From Lethocerus indicus (Eukaryota; Arthropoda; Insecta; Hemiptera; Belostomatidae): a stretch of DNA of 64,000 bases. This document shows, in pieces, positions 1-63,897 of the stretch. How positions within the stretch are numbered: the stretch's first letter is position 1; the number at the start of each line of letters is the position of its first letter. The notes beneath the pieces are model-generated. The model was given only the letters and a program-made list of their open reading frames with translations. It was not told the DNA's origin and ran no database searches. A program made the position numbers and the translations under genes. The stretch is from the NCBI GenBank assembly GCA_019843655.1, contig JACDQD010000001.1, forward strand, positions 43,716,230 to 43,780,229. Reading direction: 5' to 3'.

Positions 1-2253
1 TGATGGCTGCCGCGGCCTAAACGGAAAGTCCAGTGTCAGCCACCGATGGCTGACGTGGCGCTCAACGTGTTGATGACTAAATGAATTTCAGAGTATATAA
101 TTTTAATCACAGCGCACTTTAATATTCCATTTTTTTATTAAAATCTGGATTCCAATGAAAATTAAACTCTCCAGGGTTTCGAACCTCTCAACAGCTCTTT
201 ATGGATGAATTATCCCCTAGTTCTGATAATGATTTCTGCGCGTTCGGCAATACCATATATATATAACTTATATATAAGTTTTAATTAGGAATTTTCCTGG
301 TAAACAGTCTTGCCGAAGAACACGCGACAGTCATATCCCAATTAGCCCACCTACCAGTGGGGCTAGGGGCTCCGACAGATAAAATCATAACGGCCGAAGA
401 TGGAAGTCGACTAATGGTATTATTTATTAGTGATATTCTTGGCGCAAAAAGAAATCGAATATCCTCGCCGACCCGACAAAGTGAACTGTCTTCAACGCCC
501 CAAATTGCCGGGCGTACACCTGCCGATGGGATCTAGAATCCGGTCAACGCCAGACACCTTCCCGCAATTAATCCCAGTCCTTTATTGGCCTGACTTCATC
601 ATATACGGACCTCTCTCCAATTCTCTTTCCAGCGATGGCTTATATCTCAACTCCGTCTGGAAACAATCCTACGCGCTTATGTCAGAAATTAATTGAGCTA
701 AATATTATTTTACCGAAATATTTATTATGATACGTAGCATAATTTTTGTTCTCTTATTCTTCTTCAAGATTTTTCTTTAGTTGCCGACTCGCCGAATCAA
801 TACGTTTTCCACCCTAACGATTGTTACGAACAAACTTTTCATTAATAATAACGATAATAATGTTATAATGTTATAATAATGTTATAATAATTAATTATAA
901 TGTTATTCTCCCGAGTGGATAAAATCTGTAGTTTAGCCCGCCAGGATAAAATACCGAAAATCGCCCTACATCCTCTGGGTTATTAAATTTTCAAAAAAAA
1001 GAAACCGCGGAATTCAGACTGCGGAATTAATTTCGGAAAGGAAATTCTTAGCGGTTTCGAATGCGGGACATCCGCGTCTAAACTTTCGGCTTTTAATTCG
1101 ACTACTACCTGACGATTTCTCTTCGGGTCGGCCCCTTGCGAATTTTCGCCTCTTAAAATTGTAAACAGGTAGACACTAAAATTATCGTAAAACGGACGGA
1201 AATGTAGGACCGGGGCTTGTGTAATGTCGTGGTGGGAGAATGCGTTGGATGGGGGATTTAATATGTGTCGATTCGAGGGGTTGGGGGGGGAGGTCGTCCG
1301 AATAACTGAGACGGGCGACTGACTTCTTTTCTCCGCCCGAAAATGGTTCCCTCCCCGCCATCACCGGGTCCAAATTGGATTTGTTCGCGACGCTCCGAAA
1401 GTAGTCGTCGGCTCACAAATAAAATTATCTAAATTATCCACGGGTCCTATTTCCGCCTTTACTCCCTGAGACAGGCAAGGATCGACGCGACTAACACGTA
1501 AACGATTCTAAAAAACAATGTGTAATTGGTGGATAATTATGTGGATTTCTGAGTTATGGCCCATGTGATTTTTTTAACAGGTTAACTCTGCACAAACCTA
1601 AGCGCGTATTCGAGAAATTAACCTGAAAATTATTATTTGTGGTCTGATAGTGATAAATTAAAATTCCACATTGACGTAAAATATCGTATTTTAACTTGAC
1701 ATAATTATTACAACATAATGTGTACCACCTATATTAAAATAATAATAAAAATACAGTCAAGTGCATACAGTCATATACAACTAATTGTTACTTATATGGA
1801 ATACTTAAAAACAAGGCGTACTCCAATGCACGGCATATTATTGTAACGGATACACTTCAGCGTCTGATAAATAACTGAGCAATTCATAAAAGGATACCCA
1901 TGTAAACATACATAAACTAAAGTAACCCTGCCTTTCTCGTATAAATTCGTCAGTTACACCTCAACAGCCTTCGAGTGAATGACACGCGTTTGCCTTATGA
2001 TTTTCATCGCATGGTTCTTTATTGCTTGTGTTTACATTCCTGTCCTATGAATTTGGCAGTTATTTATCACAAGCTATTCAGTGAATTTGTCGTGTGGATT
2101 TGGAGTGCGTATTGGATTACACTGATTTACCCTTATTGGACTGTTTTTTCGATATTCTCCAAAACGAAGTAAGCACGAGTACATCTCCAATAGAATTGTC
2201 GACAATAGAATTCGATCCCCGATACGCTTCTAAAATCTTCTTATTTATACCAT
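1..2253. other. Upstream intergenic DNA, no gene recognised
   Basis: This stretch is mixed-composition DNA with frequent CpG. Open frames on both strands are short, have no recognisable domain and lack convincing splice partners. It includes a low-complexity stretch around 841-905 built from TTATAATG-like units, and a T-arm-like GGTTCGAAACC (minus strand) near 175-190. No coding gene is supported. Confidence 0.5.
841..905. repeat. Imperfect tandem repeat of an ATAATGTTAT-like unit
   Basis: The motif ATAATGTTATA recurs about four times with small insertions. It is AT-only apart from scattered G, and looks like a simple low-complexity tandem repeat. Confidence 0.55.
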
Positions 2254-2290
2254 ACCTGTTTTGTGGTCAACGAGGGGTTGGAATACCGTA
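2254..2290 (+). repeat. Dispersed repeat block, copy A
   Basis: These 37 nt match the reverse complement of 8671-8707 at 34 of 37 positions by hand alignment. Shared landmarks are ACCTGTTTTGTGGTC and CGAGGGGTTGGAATA. The block lies directly left of the foldback element at 2309-2918, so it may belong to the same mobile element or a neighbouring one. Confidence 0.7.
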
Positions 2291-2308
2291 GATTTCGTGT
2301 GTTTCTGT

Positions 2309-2918
2309 CTCCTCTCGCTGGTTTGGTCTTTTGCAAGACCGGTTTCGGCTGCTGGCCATCTTCAGTAGCGCTGTTACTCACTTTGGCACTTTGGATGTTT
2401 TTTACGCACCTCACTGCACTGTCACTGTCACTTGTTTTATTATATAACTTGAACTTTAGTTAAGTACACAGGCGCTCTCCACTTAGAGGAGCACCTGGAG
2501 GTCTCCAGGTGCAAGTGCACCCAATGAACTTTAGTTAAGTACATTTCACAGTTAACATTTTTTTTACATTTTTTTACCTTTTTATTTTTATTTTACTGTA
2601 TCAAGTTTTTATTTGTCTATGAAAGTTTTGCTTCCTCTTTAAATAAAAAGTATTAGATATAGATTAACCAGCCCCCCTGAGTGTGGTGCGGAAATGTACT
2701 ACACTAAAGTTCGTTGGGTGTAGTTGCACCGATTAACTAGCGCCCCCCTGAGTGTGGTGCTGAAATGTACTTAACTAAAGTTCGTTCGGTGCATTTGAAC
2801 AAGTGATAGTGACACTGCAGTGAGGATGACCAAAAACATCCAAAATGACTAACACCGCGACTGAAGATGGCGAGAAGCGGGAACCGGTTTGGTAAAAGAC
2901 CAAACTAGCTAGAGGAGG
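2309..2918. mobile_element. Foldback / long terminal inverted-repeat element, non-autonomous
   Basis: Left arm about 2309-2549 and right arm about 2688-2918 are reverse complements with scattered mismatches and small indels. Shared landmarks are GGTTTGGTCTTTT, CCATCTTCAGT, TTTTGGATGTTTTT, a TCACTGCA/GTCACT block, CACTTGTT and GAACTTTAGTTAAGTACATTTC. The central 2550-2687 is AT-rich. The GAACTTTAGT motif occurs twice in each arm, so the arms contain an internal direct repeat. No transposase frame is present. This is consistent with a MITE or foldback element; no clear target-site duplication was found. Confidence 0.6.
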
Positions 2919-5900
2919 CCAGAGGTCTTCATATTTAATTTCGGAACATCGTTATTTTAATGGATACCATAGTGGATACCAGTATAAACACAGACCATGA
3001 AAACTTGGAAGAGAAAGAATACACTAGGTTTTTCTAAGGGCATGGGATTTTCCACATCCAAACGTCAAGTGGATATTACTTACCTCACTCTCACACGATT
3101 TATTTAGTTCTGTCGGCGGTAAAAAGTGGACATCGACACGGAAGATCAGTGAAGACATTTTGATTTCGTGGATTGAAGTTTGTGGGAGTGGGGAGGGCGA
3201 GTGGAAGGGGGCTGATAAGTGATTGGGAAAATTACTGTGAGCGGTGGCCGCTAATGCTGTTTACTTGTATCAGTCGATCGGATCGTAACAACACAACACA
3301 CGCACGCGAGAGGCAAAGGCCAACTTCCCTTTTATCGATGCCCCCTCTAAAGGCAAGTATAATAAAGATTAGGGGAAGACCAACTTATTTTGGCAAAAGA
3401 GTAATAGAGGGAATAGCGCACAGTCCGGCGATTGCGCAGTGTTCATTTTCTCAGTAGACAAAAATAATCCAAAACGAACAAATAACGTCGGGAAACACAA
3501 ATTAGGACTGGCCTCTGACCCAAAAACAACCGATCAAAATAAAAAAGAAAACAAATAATCTACGGCGTCTGCAAGATATAAATAGCGAATAGTACAGTTA
3601 GTACACACGGCACTCACGGTAATTCCCGCCAACAGTGACAGTATACGCGTATAGTAGCACTGTTACTCTCCCTGAAGGGGTATATTGTTATACCGGTATG
3701 CATCACCTCCGTTTGCTCTTTTAATAATACGGTACCTAACACTTTCACCAGGTACTGGGGTACTTTTCCATATTTGTTCCGTTGTGGGAAGTAAAATAAT
3801 TTGGGCCCCGGTAATCCGGAATTATGTCCCATCAGATTGGATATTCCTATTTTCGTCGATAGGGGATTTAACGCAAAAAGTCTTAAACATTTGTCGCGGG
3901 TTTTCTGTTGGTGTTACGATTTCGAAAGAGGTTTCGAGGTTAATTCAAATTATAAAATAAATAAATAATGAGTGTCAAAAGAAACTTAGGCCAGGTGTGG
4001 CAAAAAATGTTTTAATTTTTTTTAATTAACGTTTTTAAAATTAACTTTTATTTATTAACTAATTTTCTAATGACCTAAGCGTAAATTCCTTAGCTATATT
4101 CAGGGGCGAGCATTATCTCTAGACGTACCTGATATTCCGGACAAGTAAAGAGCCGCAAGGCATTAATAAAGACATTAAAATCGTTAATAAACGTGCGATC
4201 AGGGGGTACCCGAGGTAAGTTTTATCGGGCGGAGACATAAACCATCCATCGAGTTAGCCCTTCGATCTTTAATTAGCGGTTTCCTTTGCCAATTAGCGGT
4301 TTTACGGCCCTTTCCGGCCGTTTAGGGTTTAGGTAATTTCGTGCCCACCCCTAAACCCATTTACGATGGGTTCTCTATCTAAAACGGCGCCGCGAAAAAT
4401 AACCGCATTGGTAATTTATATAGCCAACCAATATATACCATTAAGGGCGAACAAATATAGTCGAGTAATGAAAAGAACCGACTTATCCGTTTTTACACTA
4501 CACTCAGTGTTTCCGATGCTGACAGGATACTTAATCGGCGGCAAAATAAACCGTTTGATGTATATGGTATTCATACATTGGAAACTCGGTTTCCGACTAA
4601 AATTTCAGACTTAGTCGGTAATTTTAGAAGGTAATACAATCTCTTTTCTACAACCGGTGTTTGTGTGCGTTATTATTACTGATAAAATTAATAACTAAAC
4701 AAACCTTTGTCTGAAGGTCTCGGATTCTCGATGTTCGATACTATTTACAGGAAATGAAATATAATGAGATATAATTTTTCTCTCTTCCTTTCATTTAAAA
4801 CTTCAAATGTACTCATAATAAATACCGTATATTTAAGTATATACGTTATCTAACCGTCCGGTTAGACAGAAGCTCGTCTCATTCATGTACCAATCTGAAA
4901 ATCAAGTCTTCATTCAGATCTAAACGCGATCGATACTGGATTCGATTTCGGCAAATCTGTAGATTGTTGATTTGTAGATTTCCACTCTTAAATAGTGATC
5001 TCTGTACGCATAGCAACAGGGGATTGATTACTCCTAAAGTACCTCGCTAGCGAACAGAAGTTATTCCGGTAATAAATTGTCTACCAGGTAGGTACGAATT
5101 TTTGAGTGATACATTGGTAACGAGACTGACTCGTTTTCCGGGGTAGATTTTCAGGCTGATATCAATTTGTCGACGCAGTAAATATTGTGCGATAGAAGAT
5201 AAATATTATCTCGGACGGGTCTACTATTTATTAACGGGTCCCCGCTCCTCGTTTTCCTCGTGATAGCCTTCAGATGACCGCGTTTCGATTTTTGCCACTT
5301 TGTACTGTAAAAAAGTGACCGATATTTCAATGGCTCTGGTCTGTCCGGTGAGAGAAATTCCAGACGCCGAACCTAAACGTAATAGTTATTTTAAGATACT
5401 GTTCAGGAGGTCTGCGATGGTTTGGAATCATCATTCTGACTCCAACTCAGCGAGATTTTATTTATACCTAAAGGAAATAACAGTGCTGACGGAATCTGAG
5501 ACGGTAATGGGAAACCTGGCTGAGGGTAACACTTAATCCGGCCTGGGAAAAAACCCTACAAGCAAACTTTCTGAGCGCTCTCAAGTCTCGGGCTCAAAGA
5601 GCGTTTTGATGCACGCTCGGCACAAGGGGTACTCTCTTTTGCTTTATTGTACAATCAATCTTCATAATTTTTTGTACAATTGTGGAATGGTATTTTGTCG
5701 CTTGTTCTCCCTGATAAAGAAGCCAGTCGGTGACGGCACTTCAGACCGGGGATGGGGGTGGCGTAACGGGCAACAGGTACCGACCACCGCGTGACTCGGC
5801 GGACTTATAAGTCCTTCGGTGCTGACAAGATGCTTCGGCGGTGAACGAGTGAAATTCCAAATCTTCGCCTTTCCCCAAACCCATATCTTAAATTCCTTTT

Positions 5901-8650
5901 GCCGATAATCACCGGCTTCCGGTAGTTAACGTTGGAACATTCAGAGATTAAATACAATCCTGAGCTACGCCAGATCCATAAAATGGTTGGAGACAGGATA
6001 AGTAGGCGGGCTGCGGGAACTGGGAATTGTAAAGGGCGGTAGCGGTGGCGAGGCTTTTGTTTTTGCCCCGATCGAACCCCGAACGCCGATATCCATTTCG
6101 GGAGCGTTCGAACCCCAATATTTTTCATTAACCTTTGAGGGCGGTTTTCGCGGTTCCTCAACTCCCCTCTTTCCCCGGCGTCAAAGCGCGATTCCTTTTT
6201 AACCGGGAAATAATTTAAATTTCAACAGAGCGTACCGACGACGTATTCGCTATAAGATCGCCTAACGAAAGTATTAAATATCCCGGTGCTCGTGGCTAAT
6301 TTTATGCCGTCTTTTGTTTTCATTTCGCTCATCGAAGATTCGTACCATATATCTGCGTTCACTTCTTCGACAGCCGATAAATACGGTGAGGCGGTATAGA
6401 ATTTCTCAATTCATTTTTTACCTAATTTGAATTTACCTCTCGGTTGATTTAAAGGTCAATTCGCCTTAGGAATGTCCGATCCCAACTAGCTGTTTGAACC
6501 GATTCCGACATTTCCCATCCCTTCTCTTATTTTTTAAAAATATTCTTAATATTCTTCGGAAGAGGCGTGCCGGATGAGCGAACTGAACTCCGCTTGATTG
6601 CTGGACGTGTGTGGTAGCAAATGAGAATCCCCTCGTGACCATATAACGCCGTGGTGATTCGCGGAAAAATATTTTACGATCCTCCATAAAACGAAAGACT
6701 AAAGGCGTCCTAACTGGTCGGTAAAGCGGGGGACAGTAACACGACTATAAACATGCCCCGCCTCATCGATTTCCAGCACGACCCACGAGCGGGTCGCCGA
6801 TTCGCGTTTTTCATTTATCCGGACGTCAAATGGACCTTGATTCAAAATGAAAACAGAAAATTATATTAATTAAAATAATTTAAAGTTATTTTGAGATATG
6901 TTTATCACTTTCGGGAGATGAAAATTCGAAAATATTAAAAAGTAAGGAATTTGCCCAGAATGATCTAGAATTACATCAACAGTGGCTTAGAACTGCGATA
7001 CACGTAGTGCATCTAAAGATGTGCAGATACCCGCATAAAGATTAATGCTATTTTTTGTTAGATAAAATAATACTGTTGGAAGTAAAATACTACTGAATAA
7101 AACAATTCGTTACTAGCTAAACTGGACAAGATTAGCAATGACAAAATGAACATCTAAATTAACGTAGGTCCAGGACAATTTGTTTCAACCGGGGATTTGA
7201 ATTGATATATTTGATGAAGATTAAATTTAAATTTCTACTCTAGTACAGTAACCTGTTATAGATCAAAATTATTTCAGACATTGGATAGTTTTATTTTCAG
7301 ATAATTCGTGAAATAGAACCAAACGATCTGAAATTGGGCTTATGTAGAGCGAGTTAGATGGGATCTGCGGTCTAGACTTGGAAGGGGCCCGGAACATTGT
7401 GTTACCTCCGCCAAATTGTGAATTCCCACTTTACAGCTCGTTCAATCATCCTCACTATTACACTTGTTATGACTCATTACAGACCTTGTTCCTAGACAGA
7501 CACCTTACATTGTTATACGGTCCCGGGTACAATACTAGACCGGTTTCGTATTTTCGCCATTGTCAGGAACATTCCGCCAGTAAATCGGTGAGAGACTTAG
7601 CCGATGAAGCATTTTGTGTGCACTGTCAATCATCAGAATTATATTCATAATGGTATTTTTTTTTTCTATAAATGTCCATTATCCACGGCCATTAAGATAT
7701 TTCTTTTATTTGGTAAAGAATGATTTTCTAACCTAGAATACAGTACCGCATTTTTTTAAATTTTACGTTAGAACTACAATATTTAAAATTATATTTAGTG
7801 ACAGTGCGATTTGATAACACAAACATACTTTTGACGGTGAATCCACCCATTGATGGTACTTCCGCTCCAGCCCTTACTAAATAATGGGGAATTCATTGGT
7901 AATTTCCTCTTAAGGCGGTGCTCGGGATTTTCAGGAAGGTGACGAGAGGAGAGCCATCGAATCAAAGGATTGGAATGATGGAATAGTTTTGCGCGGAATG
8001 ATTTAAATAGGGAAACCACTGATTGAAGCACGAACGGGACTTTCAAATCGGAATGGCTCGTGCAGTTAGAAACATTTGGTGGATCCCCATAACTCAATTC
8101 CGTATGTCCAGTTAGGTTTTAAAATGCAGTTTTAAACTAACAATTTGTCCGTAAGTAATAGGATATGTTAAGTGATATACTTATATAACATATAAGTGAT
8201 ATGTTGAAACAGTACCGTCAATTTTTGACTGGCATTCAGTGCTTTTGCTTATCCAGCTGCATTCGTTTAGCTTTAATTCATGACCCTCCCGGGATAGTGC
8301 TGACGCTAGCGGAAAGTATAAGCAGCCTAGGGAAAGTATAATCCGAGACGTAATATTGAAAATGTTATTGGTTTACAAACTCCGTCAGCGAACGCACGAG
8401 TCGTAGGATTATTTAAAATGGACAGTATCTAAACGGAGATGTATCGCGAAAATGAAATATGTGACAGCAAAAAGCCATTAGGCGGTCGATGGTACAGAAC
8501 GGTTGGTTCCAACATATAAAATTAAACGAGATTAAGCCAGAATTTTTTTGCCGAATCCAACCTATGAATTATGTAATTGGGCGTCTCTTCGAAACCTCGC
8601 ATCGATTCAATCGTGGCTTCATTGTATACACCACACATGAATTCTACCGT
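2919..8650. other. Upstream intergenic DNA, no gene recognised
   Basis: About 5.7 kb of CpG-rich, mixed-GC sequence. Several open frames of 60-118 codons occur on both strands, for example near 3.2-3.5, 5.8-6.2 and 7.8-8.1 kb. None shows a recognisable family, a hydrophobic or charged periodicity, or paired splice sites. I treat them as chance frames. No tRNA or rRNA is visible. Confidence 0.5.
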
Positions 8651-8676
8651 ACTGTAGGTTCGTACGAACCTACAGT
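8651..8676. repeat. Perfect 26-nt palindrome
   Basis: Two exact 13-nt half-sites are centred on TTCGTACGAA. It is flanked by direct copies of ATGAATTCTACCGT at about 8637 and 8716, and abuts repeat copy B. The arrangement looks like the junction of a repeat element. Confidence 0.8.
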
Positions 8677-8707
8677 ATTCCAACCCCTCGCAGACCACAA
8701 AACAGGT
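8671..8707 (-). repeat. Dispersed repeat block, copy B
   Basis: Reverse-complement copy of 2254-2290 (34 of 37 positions). It overlaps the end of the 26-nt palindrome and ends shortly before the second ATGAATTCTACCGT direct repeat. Confidence 0.7.
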
Positions 8708-9019
8708 ATATCAAATGAATTCTACCGTCTTTTTTAATAATATCAAAATTAGTACATTAAAAATATTATAACTATTTCTTTGAATGAACTGCCAGAAATA
8801 TTATGAACAATTATATCCCCAGTGTACAATCGATATTATAATTTATATAAAAATATTACTACTGCGGTGATGTTTCATCTCCCTAATAATAAGCAATTAT
8901 AAAACGGGGATATATTCAGTTACACTGGGGAATATTCAGTTTATAAATAAAAACGTAAAAGCCGATTACATTACAATCAAATATCCAGTGAAATGAACAT
9001 CTGTTATCTGTTTTCTATG

Positions 9020-9215
9020 TTAGGTTAGATTAGGTTGGGTTGTGTTCTAGACCTAAGGAATATTAAGTTCAATATACCTAATAAGGTGGTTAATCTATTA
9101 CTTCGTTAATCTATTACTTCGTTAATCTATCTAACTTCGCCCCAGGGTACGGATTTTCTGCGGGCGAAATCTCAGCACTGTATCCCATCCCAAACTAACC
9201 TGACCTAAGCTAATC
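9020..9215. mobile_element. Short inverted-repeat element with TTAGG-like ends
   Basis: The left end, 9020-9042, is built from TTAGGTTAGATTAGGTTGGG. The right end, about 9186-9214, contains the imperfect reverse complement (CCCAAACTAACCTGACCTAA). The roughly 200-bp interval between them contains a 16-nt tandem repeat. TTAGG is the usual insect telomere unit, and TTAGGTTAGG-type ends are common on small insect repeat elements. This is probably a MITE-like remnant, not an interstitial telomere. Confidence 0.4.
9090..9130. repeat. Tandem 16-nt repeat, about 2.5 copies
   Basis: The unit TTAATCTATTACTTCG occupies 9090-9105 and 9106-9121, then TTAATCTAT follows at 9122-9130. The copies are exact. 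Confidence 0.85.
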
Positions 9216-12200
9216 TACGGAGAGCTACCAATTTTAGATTATCGTTAATTCAACAAATCGATACAGAATGGGTATATGTAATACATAATCATTACTCGGG
9301 CTCGGAGGCCGTTGTGTTTTATTTACATTTAAAAAATATAAATCAGAGAACACACCCTCTATTTGACTCGGAAATGCCCTATGCCCTATAGGATCGTTCC
9401 AAATGGGAGTTTATCACTTTTAACCGGCTATAAAACTCTGAGGAGAAGAAATCATTTTAAAGTAATCGATACTTATTATCATGATTATTAGCAGAATGGC
9501 GTAAACTCACCTTACCTTAGAAGGTAGTAAAAAAGATACCTTCACAACGTTACTCTTCCGCTTCGTCATTTACGCAGATAGTCGGACATTTGCGTACGCC
9601 TGTTCGGGTTTTGACTTTTCGCGGTCAACATTGACCGTTAAACGGTTAAATCTGGGCCCACTGTAGTTAGGTGGTGGGCTCGGCCCCGGTCGGAATTAGC
9701 CACTGTAATAACTTGCGGGGAGATTACCGGGCAGTTTGCCCAGTGATTTAGTCGGTCATCAAACATGGAGGAGGGTCGTCAACCCCCTTCCACTCTCACT
9801 CCGCGGTACAATCCTTTTCCAATTACAGGCCCGTTACAGAAGGAACAGGCACCCGATTTCTTACCTACGCCCCTTCGACGATTAAATGGCGAATTTATGC
9901 AGAGGGAGCACTTATTTTCTGTTTACCTTGCTGCATGCCAAGTTCCACATGTGCGAATAGCGGTTTTGGATATCGGACGCTAACCGCGGCGACATCTCGA
10001 TGCCGGAAGCCCAGAAGAAGTATTAAACTTTACCGAATTCAAAAGAGTTTGAAATTCGGTTCTTATAAGTGAACACCCCGCACTACTAGCGCAGGTGTTG
10101 AGTAGACTAATAGTTGTCTCTGATTAATAAAGTGGACAAGTGGCCTATCAGAAGATAATAGAACATAAGAAGTTGCGTGTTCTATATAGAACACTATAAC
10201 CATGTTGATATAGACACTATAGAAACTGACACATCCACAGGTTTCACTTCAGTGTAGCACATTGCAAGTTGTGTGGGAGTCTTCTAGCTCTGCACGACGC
10301 TCCTCGTGCGGTACGCTTTTCGAAAGGAAACTGCGCTAGTGTTCAGGTAGTACTGAGGGGATCCATTATCACGCGTGCCGAGGTTTCGAGCAAATTAATA
10401 AATAAGTTAATAAATAAAAGAATACGACACTCAAAATTCTGACGATGGCGTCTGTACGACTCGATACCGGTCGGTATCGATTCCCTAAGTAAAAAGGCTA
10501 TCGTGCCAGAATTTTTCATAAAACATTCTCCGGCCTTTTCTTTTTTCATTTTTTTAACCATACTTTTATTCCGGGTAAGATTCCTCCCCTTTTCGGCATT
10601 GGCGTAGAACGGTAAATAAATTGGAGACAGATTCTAGATTAGTTTATTTTTCAGGATGCGCCGCATCTTTCCGTCGTACCCCTCTCACCGCAGTTTTATA
10701 AGCTTATTCACCCATACTAACCTAGGGGACTGAATAAGGACCATTGTAGGAAGAATCGAAGTCGCGGTCCTTGGCCTACTGACGTAGGCTATTATTATAA
10801 TATAAAATAATACGTTGATATTATTTTAAATAGTATTTTCTTTCATACAGAAGAAACTTTTTAAAAGCACCCTGTTACGTGACTGGTTAGATTCAAATTC
10901 TCCGATTTTGCATACCGACTAAAACGGAAAATCCGGAATATTCGTGGATTTTGCATCACGGTAGCATGCCTCGCTCTTATGAAAAATAACTACCATAAAT
11001 ATTATATATGTAATAAGTTATTTATGTTACCTGACTCCATCGACTTCTCACTTCATTTAATTTCATTTTCAGCTCGGTGACTAATCTTTCGATCCCCGCA
11101 GTACCTGTATTCGTCACGTAGTATATTCTAGAAGAAACCGATGCTCATCGATGGACCTAGTGTCCGCAGATTACTTGAGCCGAACATAACTTTTTTAACG
11201 TTCTTTTTTTTTTATTTTATATTCTTCAAACCATCGAATAATTCAAGAAAAAATGCGTTTCGTCGCTCCAGCTGTCGATTTACATTCCTGTATCGTGCGG
11301 TTTTAGATTCACGATTTGTTCCTTTAACGATGAATTACAACAAAACAGTAGCGCCCTGTAAACGCTCCGACTAATTAATGCAGAGTAAAAAAAACTGAGA
11401 AAAGAAAATATTATAAACGAAGGAATGAAATTCGAACCTAATAAAAAACGTATTCGCAATATTCAGTTCTTAATATGCAAGTTATAAAAAGTACGATATT
11501 AAAATAATTTGGAATAGAGCCTGGATACACAGTGTTTCGAGTGCCCGCTCGTACATTCGTTTCTTACTCAAGGATCCCGTTAATAAGTTGTATAAATAAA
11601 ATAAGGTCGTTCGTCTCACATTAGTAAGCAATGCGATGAAAGGAGATAGCAGTAGAGGGATCCCTTGCTGAGAACGGGCAATGAATCCTTGAGATATACA
11701 GCATACTCAAAACCGCACTGATCAAACTTAAATCGCTGGAAATAATTATAATGAATACTGAAATATTTATGAAAATACCTTACTCGAAATGGACCCAGAT
11801 AGATTCTATTGCCTAATTTTCGAATTATTAAAGGATATAGGCGTTTTAATAAAAAGGGCGATTTAAACTTTAATAATGGCAAAAACTTCCGCTAGACAGT
11901 GATTGTCGGGTCTGCGGCTTCGGCGCACTAACGAAACTTCAACGAAGTATCAAAAATCTGTTGCGAATTAAAAAAAAAACCGCATTTTCCATATCCTCGT
12001 CTCGCAGTTGCAGTTTTTGCTCTTCGGCTTCTTTTTAGCGGGTTTCAAAAACTGGCCCGGACTCGGTAATTGTTGCCGGTGCGATATCGTTCCGTGCGCA
12101 GTGCGCAGTTAATACCGAACCCGTATACCAGTGAAGAATTGTACAGTCGTTGAGGGGGAAAATTTGTCGCGTATTAATTAAATCCAAAATAACCGGGTGT

Positions 12201-12359
12201 ATCCTATAATTACAACAATTTTAAAACAATTATTATATCATATCAAAATATATGTTTTACATATAATAAAGGATAATAATATTTATACTTTAAATATTAA
12301 TATAATAATTTTATATATAAATTATAACAAAATGTTAAAGCCAAAGGGGTTAATATAGG
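9216..12359. other. Upstream region of the channel gene, no gene recognised
   Basis: CpG-containing mixed-composition DNA with no supported coding region. It contains a near-perfect palindrome at 10461-10480 (9-nt arms TCGATACCG/CGGTATCGA). Very AT-rich DNA at about 12195-12330 lies just before the GC-rich leader. Promoter or enhancer elements of the channel gene may lie here, but I cannot place them. Confidence 0.4.
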
Positions 12360-12476
12360 ATATAAGATTGAGTGCCGGGTCTAACTATTGGGTGGGGGGG
12401 CGCATGCCCGGTCGGGGGCGGGTACCGCGGTCCCGGGGCCTAGCACCAGTACGCTCCCGCCTCCCGCCCAACAGAC
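12360..12476 (+). promoter_or_regulatory. GC-rich leader / putative promoter-5' UTR of the channel gene
   Basis: An abrupt GC- and CpG-rich stretch (around GGTCGGGGGCGGGTACCGCG) follows AT-rich DNA and ends at the proposed ATG. A TATAA-like sequence lies near 12360. The pyrimidine-rich run ending in CCCAACAG at 12474 could instead be a splice acceptor, in which case another 5' exon exists further upstream. The transcription start cannot be fixed by eye. Confidence 0.35.
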
Positions 12477-63897
<51,421 letters not shown>

